Of a stretch of DNA of 56,288 nucleotides, positions 19,207 through 28,513 are shown one piece after another. How positions within the stretch are numbered: the first letter of the stretch is position 1; each line of letters begins with the position of its first letter. The notes under the pieces are model-generated. The model was not told the DNA's origin. It did no database searches and saw only the letters and a program-made list of their open reading frames with translations. Source of the DNA: Candidatus Moraniibacteriota bacterium. GTDB lineage: Bacteria > Patescibacteriota > Minisyncoccia > Moranbacterales > GCA-2747515. The DNA is taken from assembly GCA_947311515.1 (NCBI GenBank), contig CAMZLB010000018.1:1-56288 (forward strand). Reading direction: 5' to 3'. The position numbers were made by a program, and so were the translations under genes.

Positions 19207-19875
19207 ATGAAAAAAATGTTTTTGGTAGTTTTATTGGTTTTTGTGTCTATTGGTATAGGAATTTTTATAGCATTTAGTGTAATGGCTAAAAAAAACGTAG
19301 TTATTGAGGAGACAGAAAATAAAGAACAATTAGTCAAAAAAGATTTCGAAAAAGAGGATGAGCAAATGAAAGATGAGAGAGCTAATAATAGTGAAAAAAA
19401 TGAAAAAGATAAAATTTCATATGAAATGAATGTGAAAAATGAAGAGAATGTAAAAAATGAAATTAAGAAGCAGGAAGATTTAGAAAAAGAGGCCTTGATA
19501 AAAAAAGAAGAGTTAAGAAAAAGGGATATAGCTAATAAAAAGAAGGACAATAAAAAGGCAGAGAAGAAACAAGTAGTTAAAAAAGTTAAAACTATTGGTA
19601 AATGGTATCTAGTTAACTATAATAATGAATATCATGAACTTCCAAAAAATGCTTCGGAATTAACATTTAGTGATGTTTGTAAGGAAAATAAAGGTGTTAC
19701 TACTTATTGTGATTATGATGATGACTTAGGTAAGTCTTCTGCAGAAGATTTAGGAGAAGAAAAATGTGATGGTGGAGGTAAATGTGACATAGGTGATAGT
19801 TGTCTTATTTGGTATGATGAAACTCAAGATAATGGGGATGTAGAAATGAAAACAGCAACTTATAAATGTGAGTAA
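19207..19875 (+). CDS. Membrane-anchored or secreted Lys/Glu-rich protein, unknown
   Basis: No family recognised. The 222-residue product has a hydrophobic N-terminal segment (about 4-26, MFLVVLLVFVSIGIGIFIAFSV), a highly charged Lys/Glu coiled-coil-like spacer (about 30-135), and a compact C-terminal domain (136-222) with six or seven cysteines, including EEKCDGGGKCDIGDSC and a final KCE. The pattern suggests an extracytoplasmic disulphide-bonded head held off the membrane by a stalk. No enzyme motif is seen. It stands alone with its own promoter. Confidence 0.6.
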   Translation: MKKMFLVVLLVFVSIGIGIFIAFSVMAKKNVVIEETENKEQLVKKDFEKEDEQMKDERANNSEKNEKDKISYEMNVKNEENVKNEIKKQEDLEKEALIKKEELRKRDIANKKKDNKKAEKKQVVKKVKTIGKWYLVNYNNEYHELPKNASELTFSDVCKENKGVTTYCDYDDDLGKSSAEDLGEEKCDGGGKCDIGDSCLIWYDETQDNGDVEMKTATYKCE

Positions 19876-20050
19876 TTAATTTTTATACTATAAAAATTAT
19901 TATTTAAGGAGAGCTTATAAGACTAACTTATTAGTAAAAAAAAGAAAACAAATCTAAAATATATTTTTAAAAAATCTTTATGAATTATATTTTGTAAAAA
20001 TAATAAAAAGAGTAATCTCTGGAGTCTTGTAAACTTTCTTTAATCAAATG

Positions 20051-20122
20051 TGATCCCACGGGGAATCGAACCCCGGTTACCAGGATGAGAACCTGGCGTC
20101 CTAGCCGCTAGACGATGGGACC
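20051..20122 (-). tRNA. tRNA-Glu (anticodon UUC)
   Basis: On the minus strand the 72-nt sequence begins GGTCCCATCGTCTAGCGGCT and folds as a cloverleaf: a 7-bp acceptor stem (with one G-U), D-arm with TCTAGCGGCTAGGA, anticodon stem CCAGG/CCTGG around TTCTCAT giving UUC, and T-arm GGGGTTCGATTCCCC. The discriminator is A and the 3' CCA is not encoded, so a CCA-adding enzyme is needed. It lies alone between two plus-strand genes. gltX, which charges this tRNA, is at 25933. Confidence 0.97.
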
Positions 20123-20187
20123 TTTTGTAAATTATGTATAAGTATGATTATAACAGACTAAAAAAAATATGCAATAGCTTAAAAAAC

Positions 20188-20215
20188 TTGATTTATTATA
20201 TATCTCAAGTATTAT
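20188..20215 (+). promoter_or_regulatory. Promoter giving a leaderless transcript of the 531-aa gene
   Basis: TTGATT at 20188-20193, 16-bp spacer, TATTAT at 20210-20215. The seventh base after the -10 box is the A of the ATG at 20222, so the mRNA would start at the start codon. Confidence 0.45.
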
Positions 20216-20221
20216 ATAATT

Positions 20222-21817
20222 ATGAACATTACACCACCAATCAAACAATTGATGGGGAGAATAGAATCTCGCTCATCGATTAGAACTAGGTTTAAGGCTG
20301 AATTGAATGAAGAGATTATATCTGTGGATAATATAGCTAGTAAATTGGCATCTCTGTATGAAAAGATGCGTAATTCTGTTGATTATAAAGAGGAACATCT
20401 GATAAGGAGAGGTGCTATAGAGAGAATGCTTAAGAGACAGTCTCACGAGTCATTTAGAAAAACCGATGTTTCTAGAACTTTAGTGGTGGAGCTAGTAAGA
20501 GCTGGATATTTACCAAATAACTCCCTGCCTTTAAGTATTATAGAAGATATAGGGAATATAATTTCTAAGTACACATTGCTCAAAAATTATTGTACCAAAT
20601 CTGCGCATGACATGGTAGGTGTTTCTGCTAAAATTTTGAGCTTAGAAGCTACAGAAATTGAAGAATATCTTTTTCCTCCTATCGTAGCTACTGCTACAGC
20701 TGATGCTTTTTATCTTACAATTCGTGACCTTATAAAGGTAAAAGATAGACAAGAGATATCAGAAGAAGAAAAAAATACTCAAACCTATATAGCATGCTAC
20801 AGAAGTTTACTTAGATATGATGAGGCAAGTTTATTTTATAGAATGTGGTTACTCAATCATCCTAAATGGACTAGTAGCGACATAGATGATAAATATATCC
20901 AAGCAGTTGCTTTTAATTTTCAATCATATAATTCTGAAATAGAAAACGATTTATCGAATCCTTTAAATTGGAGAATTACATATAAACTTAGAGATTATGC
21001 AATTTATTTTTCTCTTATTAAGGAATCAGTTGATAAGCAACCTGAACTTTGGACAAAAGATAGCTTAACTGAGAATAATATAAAAGAACAAATTTCTTCA
21101 CTTTTAGCATGGAAATATAAACAGGAAAAAAAAATTGTAGTCAAGAGTGTTACCCGTATGATAATATATGTAATTCTAACAAAAATAGTTTTAGCTTTTA
21201 CTGTGGAAATTCCGTTTGATTTAATTATTGAAGGTCATGTGAATAAAATAGCTCTTGCTATAAATGTTGTATTTCCTCCTTTACTCCTTTTTGTGGTAAC
21301 CCGTGTTATAAAGTTACCTAAAGATGATTCAAAGGAATATACAATAAACAGTATAATAGAAATAATAAAAGGGAAAGCTGATTTACCACAATTACAAATT
21401 TGGATAAAAAGAAGGAAAAGTTTATTTAGTATGATTCTTGGTATTATATACCTAGTAATATTTACTCTGATTTTTGGCATGATATCTTGGATACTAATTA
21501 CTCTTAAATTTAATATTGTAAGTGGGGGATTGTTTTTGCTATTTCTTACTATTGTTAGTTATTTTGGACTTAGAATTAGAAATCGTGCGAAGAAGTGGAG
21601 GATAACGCCTAAAAATACAACTACGAAAGGATTTGTAATTGATTTATTGGTTATGCCTATAGTTCATACTGGACAATGGATTTCAGAAAAATTTAGTTCA
21701 GCAAATGTATTTGTATTTACTATGGATTTTTTTATAGAAACCCCATTTCAAATAGTTGTAGAAGTATTTGAGGGATTTACTAAATATTTAAAAGAGAAGA
21801 AGGAAGAATTGGAATAA
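20222..21817 (+). CDS. Large membrane protein of unknown function
   Basis: The 531-residue protein matches no family I can name. The first 300 residues are soluble and helical with many charged residues, followed by four likely membrane helices near 308-330, 342-362, 400-426 and 430-448, then a 75-residue C-terminal part. No catalytic motif stands out. It lacks a Shine-Dalgarno site. The long cytoplasmic helical domain plus membrane part is similar in outline to conserved hypothetical proteins of Patescibacteria. Confidence 0.65.
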   Translation: MNITPPIKQLMGRIESRSSIRTRFKAELNEEIISVDNIASKLASLYEKMRNSVDYKEEHLIRRGAIERMLKRQSHESFRKTDVSRTLVVELVRAGYLPNNSLPLSIIEDIGNIISKYTLLKNYCTKSAHDMVGVSAKILSLEATEIEEYLFPPIVATATADAFYLTIRDLIKVKDRQEISEEEKNTQTYIACYRSLLRYDEASLFYRMWLLNHPKWTSSDIDDKYIQAVAFNFQSYNSEIENDLSNPLNWRITYKLRDYAIYFSLIKESVDKQPELWTKDSLTENNIKEQISSLLAWKYKQEKKIVVKSVTRMIIYVILTKIVLAFTVEIPFDLIIEGHVNKIALAINVVFPPLLLFVVTRVIKLPKDDSKEYTINSIIEIIKGKADLPQLQIWIKRRKSLFSMILGIIYLVIFTLIFGMISWILITLKFNIVSGGLFLLFLTIVSYFGLRIRNRAKKWRITPKNTTTKGFVIDLLVMPIVHTGQWISEKFSSANVFVFTMDFFIETPFQIVVEVFEGFTKYLKEKKEELE

Positions 21818-21820
21818 TAT

Positions 21821-21848
21821 TTGCATTTTATTTGTATTGTGCTATTAT
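21821..21848 (+). promoter_or_regulatory. Candidate promoter of the second antiporter gene
   Basis: TTGCAT (21821-21826), 16-bp spacer, TATTAT (21843-21848). Immediately downstream is a perfect palindrome ATGACA-A-TGTCAT (21855-21867), then a strong Shine-Dalgarno AGGAG (21881-21885) six bases before the ATG at 21892. The palindrome might be an operator or a 5' hairpin. Confidence 0.35.
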
Positions 21849-21891
21849 CATTAAATGACAATGTCATAAATTCTTTAAAAAGGAGTATGAA

Positions 21892-22821
21892 ATGATTAAT
21901 TCATACATAAATAATTTTCCGGAAGTAATGTTTATTCTTTCTTTGATATTATTATCAATATCAGCAGATAAAGTAGTAGAATATTCAGATGGTCTAGGAA
22001 AAAGTCTAAACATACCTGATTTTATATTAGGAAGTACCATATTAGCTTTTGGAACATCGCTTCCAGAATTAATAACGTCTTTACAGGCGATAAATGTTGA
22101 CAAAACATTGTTTCCTATAGATAATGTTGTAGGTTCGAATATAACTAATATTTCATTAATAGGAGGAATGATCCTTATATTTTCATCAGCTAAGGTTAAA
22201 CTAGATAAAATAGATATAGTTTTGCTTGTATTAGTTAGTGTAGCCTTCTCTGGAATGATTTTCAATGAAAAAATTAGTAGTTATGTTATCGGTATGCTAT
22301 TAATAGTATACCTACTAAGAATTTTTCTCTCAGAAAAAGAAGAGGAAGGTGAAAATCAAGATAAAGATAGTAACAATAATATTATTACTGTTATACTAAT
22401 AGTAATAAGTTTAACAATATTATTTTTATCGGCGGATTTACTAATAGATACTGTAACTAAATTATCTAGTAAATACAATCTCAGTGAATCAAGTGTTACT
22501 CTGATTATGGTAGCTCTTGGAACATCGCTTCCAGAATTAGTATTGTCTATAATTGCACTTATAAAAAATAAAGTCAACATGGCAATAGGAAACGTAGTAG
22601 GGTCTAATATCCTAAATATATTAATTGTTGTAGGAATAGCAAATACTGTAGAGAGTTTAGATATCTCTGGTATAAGTGAGGCTATAAACGCACCCTTATT
22701 AGGTGTAACAGCTTTGTTTTTAAGTATTTTTTTATTATCAGCAGTAAAGCTTCAGCGTATAGTAGGAGCATTATTAATAATAATCTACGGGATATACATA
22801 TATTATGCTTTAAGTTATTAA
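21892..22821 (+). CDS. Calcium/sodium antiporter, second copy
   Basis: The 309-residue member of the cation/Ca2+ exchanger superfamily has both alpha repeats, AFGTSLPELITSLQAI with VVGSNITNISLIGG, and ALGTSLPELVLSIIAL with VVGSNILNILIVVG. About ten membrane helices, with a short acidic loop around 145-160. Compared with the copy at 1127 it is shorter in the central loop. It has one of the few clear Shine-Dalgarno sites in this window and its own terminator (22831-22861). Confidence 0.9.
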   Translation: MINSYINNFPEVMFILSLILLSISADKVVEYSDGLGKSLNIPDFILGSTILAFGTSLPELITSLQAINVDKTLFPIDNVVGSNITNISLIGGMILIFSSAKVKLDKIDIVLLVLVSVAFSGMIFNEKISSYVIGMLLIVYLLRIFLSEKEEEGENQDKDSNNNIITVILIVISLTILFLSADLLIDTVTKLSSKYNLSESSVTLIMVALGTSLPELVLSIIALIKNKVNMAIGNVVGSNILNILIVVGIANTVESLDISGISEAINAPLLGVTALFLSIFLLSAVKLQRIVGALLIIIYGIYIYYALSY

Positions 22822-22830
22822 CTTAAAGTA

Positions 22831-22861
22831 GACACTCTTTATAAAGAGTGTCTTTATTTTT
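22831..22861 (+). terminator. Rho-independent terminator after the antiporter gene
   Basis: A perfect 22-nt palindrome (GACACTCTTTA and its complement, 22831-22852) followed by TTTATTTTT. The GTG at 22848 lies inside it, which argues against that codon being the lgt start. Confidence 0.85.
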
Positions 22862-22870
22862 GTTAAGTGT

Positions 22871-22876
22871 TATACT
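22871..22876 (+). promoter_or_regulatory. -10 box for a leaderless lgt transcript
   Basis: TATACT preceded by TGT (extended -10 form TGnTATACT at 22868-22876); no clear -35. The ATG at 22884 is eight bases after the box. Confidence 0.4.
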
Positions 22877-22883
22877 GTATAAT

Positions 22884-23699
22884 ATGAATTTTTATCAAAA
22901 TTTACCTCAAATAATAAATCCTATTTTTTTGCACATAGGTAGTTTTAAAATATACTGGTATTCTATAATGTGGATTATTTCTTTTTTAATTATTTATAAA
23001 CTACTCACTTATAGGATTAAAAAAGATAAAAAAAATATTTTAACCATAAATGAGCTAAATGACTTAATTTTTTATGCTTTGTTTGGAGCAATTATTGGTG
23101 GAAGATTGGGATATGTATTATTTTATAATTTAAATTATTTTATTCTAAATCCTTTAGAGATTATATCTCCATATAATTTTAGTACAGATACTTGGACGGG
23201 TATTTATGGAATGAGTTATCATGGAGGAGCTTTAGGTGTTATTTTTGTAATATTTTGGTATACACATAAAATAAATAAATCTGGATTTAAAGTTATAAAC
23301 TATGTGATACCTGCTATACCACTTGGGTATTTTTTTGGTAGGATTGGTAATTTTTTGAATAATGAGCTGTACGGTAGGATGACTGATAGCTGGATAGGGA
23401 TGAATTTTACAGATAAAGATTTTAGACATCCTTCACAATTATATGAAGCATTTGGGGAAGGAGTTATTTTATTTATAATTTTATGGAGTTTGAGGAATAA
23501 TAATAAAATTGAAAAATATCTACTTTCACTTTACATAATTGGATATTCTATGGTTAGATTTGTAATTGAATATTTTCGTGAACCTGATTCACATATAGGA
23601 TTATTATTTTTAGATCTATCAATGGGACAGATTTTATCTATCTATATGTTCATAATTGGATTTGTTATATTTTTAATTTCTTACAAAAGAAAAATCTAA
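22884..23699 (+). CDS. lgt: Prolipoprotein diacylglyceryl transferase
   Basis: Transfers diacylglycerol from phosphatidylglycerol to the lipobox cysteine of prolipoproteins in the membrane. The 271-residue protein has seven membrane helices and the family signature GRIGNFLNNELYGR (residues 152-165), plus the catalytic-region His113 in MSYHGGALG and Arg74 in GGRLGY. The start at 22884 is chosen because an upstream in-frame GTG (22848) lies in a terminator and because the Lgt N-terminus begins here. Confidence 0.95.
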   Translation: MNFYQNLPQIINPIFLHIGSFKIYWYSIMWIISFLIIYKLLTYRIKKDKKNILTINELNDLIFYALFGAIIGGRLGYVLFYNLNYFILNPLEIISPYNFSTDTWTGIYGMSYHGGALGVIFVIFWYTHKINKSGFKVINYVIPAIPLGYFFGRIGNFLNNELYGRMTDSWIGMNFTDKDFRHPSQLYEAFGEGVILFIILWSLRNNNKIEKYLLSLYIIGYSMVRFVIEYFREPDSHIGLLFLDLSMGQILSIYMFIIGFVIFLISYKRKI

Positions 23700-23769
23700 T
23701 ATTAAAAATTGAACAAAAATCATTATCATGTTAGTATATAAATATTAAAGAATTTACTTAAGATAAAAT

Positions 23770-24417
23770 ATGTCTTGCGAATTATCTCACATGAGGTTTT
23801 CTAGTGCTATAAAAAATGATTTAAAGGTTGTTGATAATAATAAGTACTTTCAAGGAGTAACATATCCAGACAGTAGAGTAGTTACTAAAGTTATTAGAAA
23901 TTTTACGCATAACATCAAATATACAAAAACAGAGTTTTTTGAAAGTGATGATTTCAAGAAAGGGTGGGCGTCTCACGTTATTTATGATATTGTCCACAAT
24001 AATGTTATGGAAGAAATGTTCTATGAATTATTTAAAAAAGAAGACTCTATAAATAATGGATATTCTAGTACAATTAGACTTGCGATTAAAATATTGCACG
24101 ATTTAGAAGATGCAAAAAAATTTGATTTTTCTCAATATTTACCACTTATTAATTATGATTTTTCTCCACAAGGAGAGAGTATTAACATGTTAAATAGATA
24201 TAATGATATCTTGTATGAATCCTATAAAAATTCAATGAATTTAACTGTTGAAGATTACAAAAAATCCTTAAAAAAATTTGATAATAAGCGAAATGAGTCT
24301 GCGGATATCATAGTAAAAAAAGTAATAGATCTTCAAAAAAGTAAAGACATTCAGGATAAGATAGAAAATATTTATAAAATATCACTGGAAGTCTATAAGA
24401 AAGATTTTTTATTATAA
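23770..24417 (+). CDS. Hypothetical protein, possible zinc-dependent phospholipase/nuclease-like fold
   Basis: A 215-residue soluble protein with no signal peptide. The arrangement of His and Asp residues (FQGVTYPDSR with Asp34, RNFTHN with His47, and KKGWASHVIYDIVHNN with His69, Asp73 and His76) resembles the metal-binding helices of the phospholipase C/S1-P1 nuclease superfamily, where 'PD...H...HxxxD' recurs. The last 60 residues are Lys-rich helix. This is a motif-level suggestion only. It precedes a LigT-like gene by 16 bp. Confidence 0.45.
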   Translation: MSCELSHMRFSSAIKNDLKVVDNNKYFQGVTYPDSRVVTKVIRNFTHNIKYTKTEFFESDDFKKGWASHVIYDIVHNNVMEEMFYELFKKEDSINNGYSSTIRLAIKILHDLEDAKKFDFSQYLPLINYDFSPQGESINMLNRYNDILYESYKNSMNLTVEDYKKSLKKFDNKRNESADIIVKKVIDLQKSKDIQDKIENIYKISLEVYKKDFLL

Positions 24418-24433
24418 ATACTTAACAAAAAAT

Positions 24434-24979
24434 ATGAATAAAAAAAAATTATTAATTGGAATTGATTTGGATGATTTTTTAAAAAAATCAATTCAAAAAA
24501 ATATAAGAGATTATAAAGATTTACCAGTTCGTTGGCATTCTATGGATAGTTATCATATTCCATTAATTTCACTTGGATGGGTTCCTGAGGATATGATTAC
24601 AGAACTTATAGAAAGTTTAAATGATTTTGCAATGGAAATGACAGAGGGTTATGTAGAATTTGTGAAGATAGCTTTCGTAGAAAATAAAAGTGGTTCAAAG
24701 AATATTAGAATAATTGGAAATGCTAGTGAGTATATGCGTGATCTTTATATAGACCTTATGGACTTTCTAGATATTCGTCATGGTGAAATAGGTAAGTTTT
24801 CTCCAGTTATCAATCTAGGTCATGTGCGTGCAAATGCTTGGAATGAATTAAGTTTAGCACCTATTATAGAAAAAGAATTTAATGTAGCTTACGATATTGT
24901 GACACTCACATTATTTGAAGATGGTAGAGGTGAGGACAAAAGAATATTAAATCCAATAGAAACATTTGATTTAATATGA
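24434..24979 (+). CDS. 2'-5' RNA ligase/LigT-like protein with altered motifs
   Basis: The 181-residue protein has the outline of the 2H phosphoesterase superfamily: LLIGIDLDD at the N-terminus, SYHIPLISLGWV at 39-50 in the place of the first HxTLxFLG motif, and FSPVINLGHVRAN later in place of the second HxTLGRV motif. The first motif keeps His41 but has Pro at the x-Thr position, and the second has lost its His, so cyclic phosphodiesterase activity is doubtful. Likely co-transcribed with the preceding gene. Confidence 0.55.
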   Translation: MNKKKLLIGIDLDDFLKKSIQKNIRDYKDLPVRWHSMDSYHIPLISLGWVPEDMITELIESLNDFAMEMTEGYVEFVKIAFVENKSGSKNIRIIGNASEYMRDLYIDLMDFLDIRHGEIGKFSPVINLGHVRANAWNELSLAPIIEKEFNVAYDIVTLTLFEDGRGEDKRILNPIETFDLI

Positions 24980-25198
24980 TTATGTTTACTTGTATGATAA
25001 ACTTGTTTCTAAATAAGCTTTTAGTTAAATTTTTCAATTTTTATCACAGTTTATTGAAAAAACTAATATTAGGATATTTCTAAGGTGATTTAGGGCATTC
25101 CCTCTAGCTTTGCAATTTATCTCAATTTTTTAACGGCGTTGTAGTAAAAACTAATTAAATTTTTATTCAATCTTATTTAGGGATAAGTTTAATACAAT

Positions 25199-25924
25199 AT
25201 GAATATAAAAATTTTCAAAACTAGAATTGATAATTATACAAAAAAAGAAATTTTAAACTTTGTAAATAATTCTTTGAATGGAAATAAAACTAAACAGATT
25301 GTTACTGTCAATGCAGAATTTTTATTGAAATCAAAAAAAGATAAAGAATTTAGAGATGTGTTAAATAGTTCTGATTTAAATATTCCTGATAGTTCTGGAG
25401 TGAATATCGCTTTTTGGAAAAATAAAAGGAAAATGAAGTATAGATATCCAGGCGTAGATTTAACTTTGGATATTTTAAAAGAACTGAATAATAGAAAAAT
25501 GAGTGTTTTTTTAGTTACAAATAAAAAAGGGTTAGTTGGTTGGATTGAAGTTGCTAATGCAATAAAAGATACTTTTCCTAAAATTAAAATAAGAGGAGAA
25601 AATTATGAATCATCTAAAAATCCTTCTGAAAAAATATGCAAAAAAATATCTGGAAGTGATGTTGTACTGTGTAATTTTGGAGCACCTCATCAAGAAATCT
25701 TTCTTTTTAATCTGAAAAATGCTACAATTAAAAATATAAAATTAGTCATCGGTATTGGAGGAACTTTTGATTTTTTGACTAACAAATTACCTAGAGCACC
25801 TATTTTTATGAGGAAAATTGGTTTTGAGTGGCTTTATAGAGTTTATGTCCAGCCTTGGAGATGGAGGAGGGTTATTGATGCAGTGATTATATTTCCAATT
25901 AAGATTTTAATAAGTAAGAAATAA
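25199..25924 (+). CDS. WecG/TagA/CpsF-family glycosyltransferase (GT26)
   Basis: Members add an N-acetylmannosamine-type sugar to a lipid-linked primer in wall or capsule polymer synthesis. The 241-residue protein shows TVNAEFLLK, the NIPDSSGVN substrate loop (Asp in IPD), LCNFGAPHQEIFL, GIGGTFDFLTNKLPRAP and GFEWLYRVYVQPWRWRR, in family order. The C-terminal basic/hydrophobic tail is a membrane-association element. It precedes gltX by 8 bp and belongs with the GT4 gene at 27377. Confidence 0.92.
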   Translation: MNIKIFKTRIDNYTKKEILNFVNNSLNGNKTKQIVTVNAEFLLKSKKDKEFRDVLNSSDLNIPDSSGVNIAFWKNKRKMKYRYPGVDLTLDILKELNNRKMSVFLVTNKKGLVGWIEVANAIKDTFPKIKIRGENYESSKNPSEKICKKISGSDVVLCNFGAPHQEIFLFNLKNATIKNIKLVIGIGGTFDFLTNKLPRAPIFMRKIGFEWLYRVYVQPWRWRRVIDAVIIFPIKILISKK

Positions 25925-25932
25925 AATAAGAT

Positions 25933-27375
25933 ATGAATACAGAAAATAAGGAGGTTGTAGTAAGATATGCACCATCACCTACAGGACTTATGCATATAGG
26001 AACACTTAGAACAATTCTTTATAATTATTTATTTGCAAAACAAAACAATGGAACAATCCTACTTCGCATTGAAGATACGGATCAATCTAGAAAAGTTGAT
26101 GGAGCAGTTGAAAGTTTGGAAAATTTAATAACTTGGGCAGGCATACCCTATGATAAGGGTCCTATATTTCAATCAAAGAGAGTTAAAGAAGGGATTTATA
26201 ATAAATACATAGATAAGCTTTTGAATAATGGAGATGCGTACTATTGTTTCTGTAGCTCTAAAAGATTAGATGAAATGCGTAAGCAGCAGATACTAGAAAA
26301 GAAGCCTCCCATGTATGATAGAAAATGTTTTTATTTACAGAAAAGTGAAGTACAAAAGCGTATTGATGACGGTGAAAAATATGTAATACGTTTTTTAATT
26401 CCAAAAAATAAAAATATTGAAATTAAGGATATAGTTAGAGGTAAGATTGTAATAAATACAAATACTATTGATGATCAAATTCTTTTAAAGTCTGATGGAT
26501 TTCCAACTTATCATCTAGCTAGCGTAGTTGATGACCATGAAATGAAGGTAACTCACGCAATAAGAGGTGAAGAGTGGGTAACTAGTACACCAAAACACAT
26601 ACTTTTGTACAATGCATTTAAGTGGAAGGTTCCTAAATTTGCTCATTTACCATTATTATTGAATGCAGATGGAAAGAAAAAATTATCAAAAAGACAAGGT
26701 GATGTAGCTGTTGAAGATTTCATAGCAAAAGGATATCTAAAAGATGCGATAATTAATTTTGTAGTTCTTCTTGGATGGAATCCTGGGTGTGGTAGTACAA
26801 AAGAAATTTTTAATTTAGAAGAACTTATAGAAAAATTTAATTTATCAAAAGTTCATAAATCAGGAGCTGCTGTTGATATAAAAAGGCTTGATTGGATGAA
26901 TGCTCAATATATTAAAAATATGAATATTGATGAATTGATTAAATTTGCATTACCTTACTTTAAAGAAAATTTTCCAAATGTTACTGATAATAAATTTATA
27001 AAAAAAGTATTAACTGTTGAGCAAGATAGACTTGAGCGATTTACTCAGGTAGGTTTGGAAAATCCTTTTTTCTTTGAGTCAGTTTCAGTAAATAAAGAAT
27101 TATTGAAATGGAAGGGAGCAGATGATTCTGAGACAAAAAGTCAATTAGAGAAGGCAATGCAAATATTGACAAGTATTACGGACTCACACTGGACACGCAA
27201 AAATCTAACTGAAATTTTAATGACTGCTGCAGGGGATAAAAAAGGAGATTTTCTATGGCCAATTCGTGCAGCGTTGACAGGAGAAAAATATTCACCTAGT
27301 CCTATGGATTGTGCATGGGTTATCGGAAAAGAAAAATCCTTAGATAGAATTAAAAAAGCGATACAGATATTTTAG
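25933..27375 (+). CDS. gltX: Glutamyl-tRNA synthetase
   Basis: Class I synthetase of 480 residues. The HIGH motif is H21-I-G-T24 in SPTGLMHIGTLRT, the second signature is K250-L-S-K-R254 in GKKKLSKRQGD, and the glutamate/AMP loops RIEDTDQSR and AIRGEEW are intact. The anticodon-binding helical C-domain (from about residue 320) is complete. A single GltX with one tRNA-Glu (20051) is seen here; whether it is discriminating or also charges tRNA-Gln cannot be told. Confidence 0.97.
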   Translation: MNTENKEVVVRYAPSPTGLMHIGTLRTILYNYLFAKQNNGTILLRIEDTDQSRKVDGAVESLENLITWAGIPYDKGPIFQSKRVKEGIYNKYIDKLLNNGDAYYCFCSSKRLDEMRKQQILEKKPPMYDRKCFYLQKSEVQKRIDDGEKYVIRFLIPKNKNIEIKDIVRGKIVINTNTIDDQILLKSDGFPTYHLASVVDDHEMKVTHAIRGEEWVTSTPKHILLYNAFKWKVPKFAHLPLLLNADGKKKLSKRQGDVAVEDFIAKGYLKDAIINFVVLLGWNPGCGSTKEIFNLEELIEKFNLSKVHKSGAAVDIKRLDWMNAQYIKNMNIDELIKFALPYFKENFPNVTDNKFIKKVLTVEQDRLERFTQVGLENPFFFESVSVNKELLKWKGADDSETKSQLEKAMQILTSITDSHWTRKNLTEILMTAAGDKKGDFLWPIRAALTGEKYSPSPMDCAWVIGKEKSLDRIKKAIQIF

Positions 27376-27376
27376 T

Positions 27377-28513
27377 ATGAATATTGGATTTATTGAAGAT
27401 ACTTATTTACGAGGTGGAACGCAAATATGGGTCGTGGAAGCGGTTAAAAATTTTATCTCTCAGGGTGAAAATATTATAGTTATTGCACCAAAAAATAGTT
27501 ATGTTGCTGTAGAATGTGAAAAAGTTGGAGCGGAAATTTTTGAATATGACTGGAAAAATATATCCTTAAATAAAGAAAAGTACAAACAAGTGTGGACAAA
27601 AGGACTTTCGAAAATGGATGTGGCTGTTTGCACCATTCATCCACCGAGGAATTATTTTCATTGTTCAGTATTTGCAGGGGAATGTTTGCGAGATGATGAT
27701 AATTTGAGCACAGCCTTAATTTTAAAAACTGGAACCATAGTACCTGAATATAAACGTGAATTTTATATTCCTAATAATAAAATTAATGTAGAGATTATAT
27801 GCATTACTAATTTTACACGTAAATATTTAATTGAAAATTACAACATACCTAGAGATAAGATACATCTGATTTATCAGGGGACAGAAATTGATAGATTTAC
27901 ATCTACAAAAAAAAGTAGAGAGGAATCTTTCAAGATATACCCATTAAGTGCTAATGTATCACCTGTACTTGCTTCGGTAGGCTCTTTGGAGAAACGTAAG
28001 GGACAAATTATTTTATTAAAAGCTATAAAAAAATTGATAAGTAATAATGAATTGCCTAATATGCATTTAATGATAGTTGGAGAGGGTCCAGATGAAAAAA
28101 TGCTTAAAGTTAAAACTATTGAAATGGGACTGAAAAATTACGTGACATTTTTTCCATTTACTAATAAACCTAATTATATATTTGATAGAATAGATATTTT
28201 GATATTACCTAGTCTATACAAGGAAGGTTTGCCAAATGTTTTATTGGAATCAATGTCTATGGGTGTGCCAGTAATCTCTTCTCATATTGCAGGAGTTCCT
28301 GAAATTATTTCAGATGGGAAAACTGGTTATATGGTGGAATCTGGAAATGTAGATGACTTGGCAAGAAATATTTTAAAGCTATGGTCCGATAAAGAAAACT
28401 ATCAAAAAATGAAAACAAATTCTAAATCTTTAATAGAAAAAAAATTTAATAAAAAGAAACAGTTTAAAGAATTCTTGAACTTTTTTAGAAAAAATAAACA
28501 TCTGCAAAGTTAG
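27377..28513 (+). CDS. GT4 family glycosyltransferase
   Basis: The 378-residue GT-B enzyme uses a nucleotide sugar donor. N-terminal domain contains RGGTQIWVVEAV; the C-terminal donor domain has GSLEKRKGQIILLKAI, IVGEGPDEKML, and the E-x7-E motif EGLPNVLLE followed by MGVPVISSHIAGVPEII, typical of GT4. It starts 1 bp after the gltX stop. Acceptor unknown; the context (GT26 gene two genes upstream) suggests surface glycan synthesis. Confidence 0.9.
   Translation: MNIGFIEDTYLRGGTQIWVVEAVKNFISQGENIIVIAPKNSYVAVECEKVGAEIFEYDWKNISLNKEKYKQVWTKGLSKMDVAVCTIHPPRNYFHCSVFAGECLRDDDNLSTALILKTGTIVPEYKREFYIPNNKINVEIICITNFTRKYLIENYNIPRDKIHLIYQGTEIDRFTSTKKSREESFKIYPLSANVSPVLASVGSLEKRKGQIILLKAIKKLISNNELPNMHLMIVGEGPDEKMLKVKTIEMGLKNYVTFFPFTNKPNYIFDRIDILILPSLYKEGLPNVLLESMSMGVPVISSHIAGVPEIISDGKTGYMVESGNVDDLARNILKLWSDKENYQKMKTNSKSLIEKKFNKKKQFKEFLNFFRKNKHLQS

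Noticed and set aside
22848-22883. GTG start for lgt
   Set aside because: The codon lies in the terminator hairpin of the preceding gene; the family N-terminus begins at the ATG at 22884.
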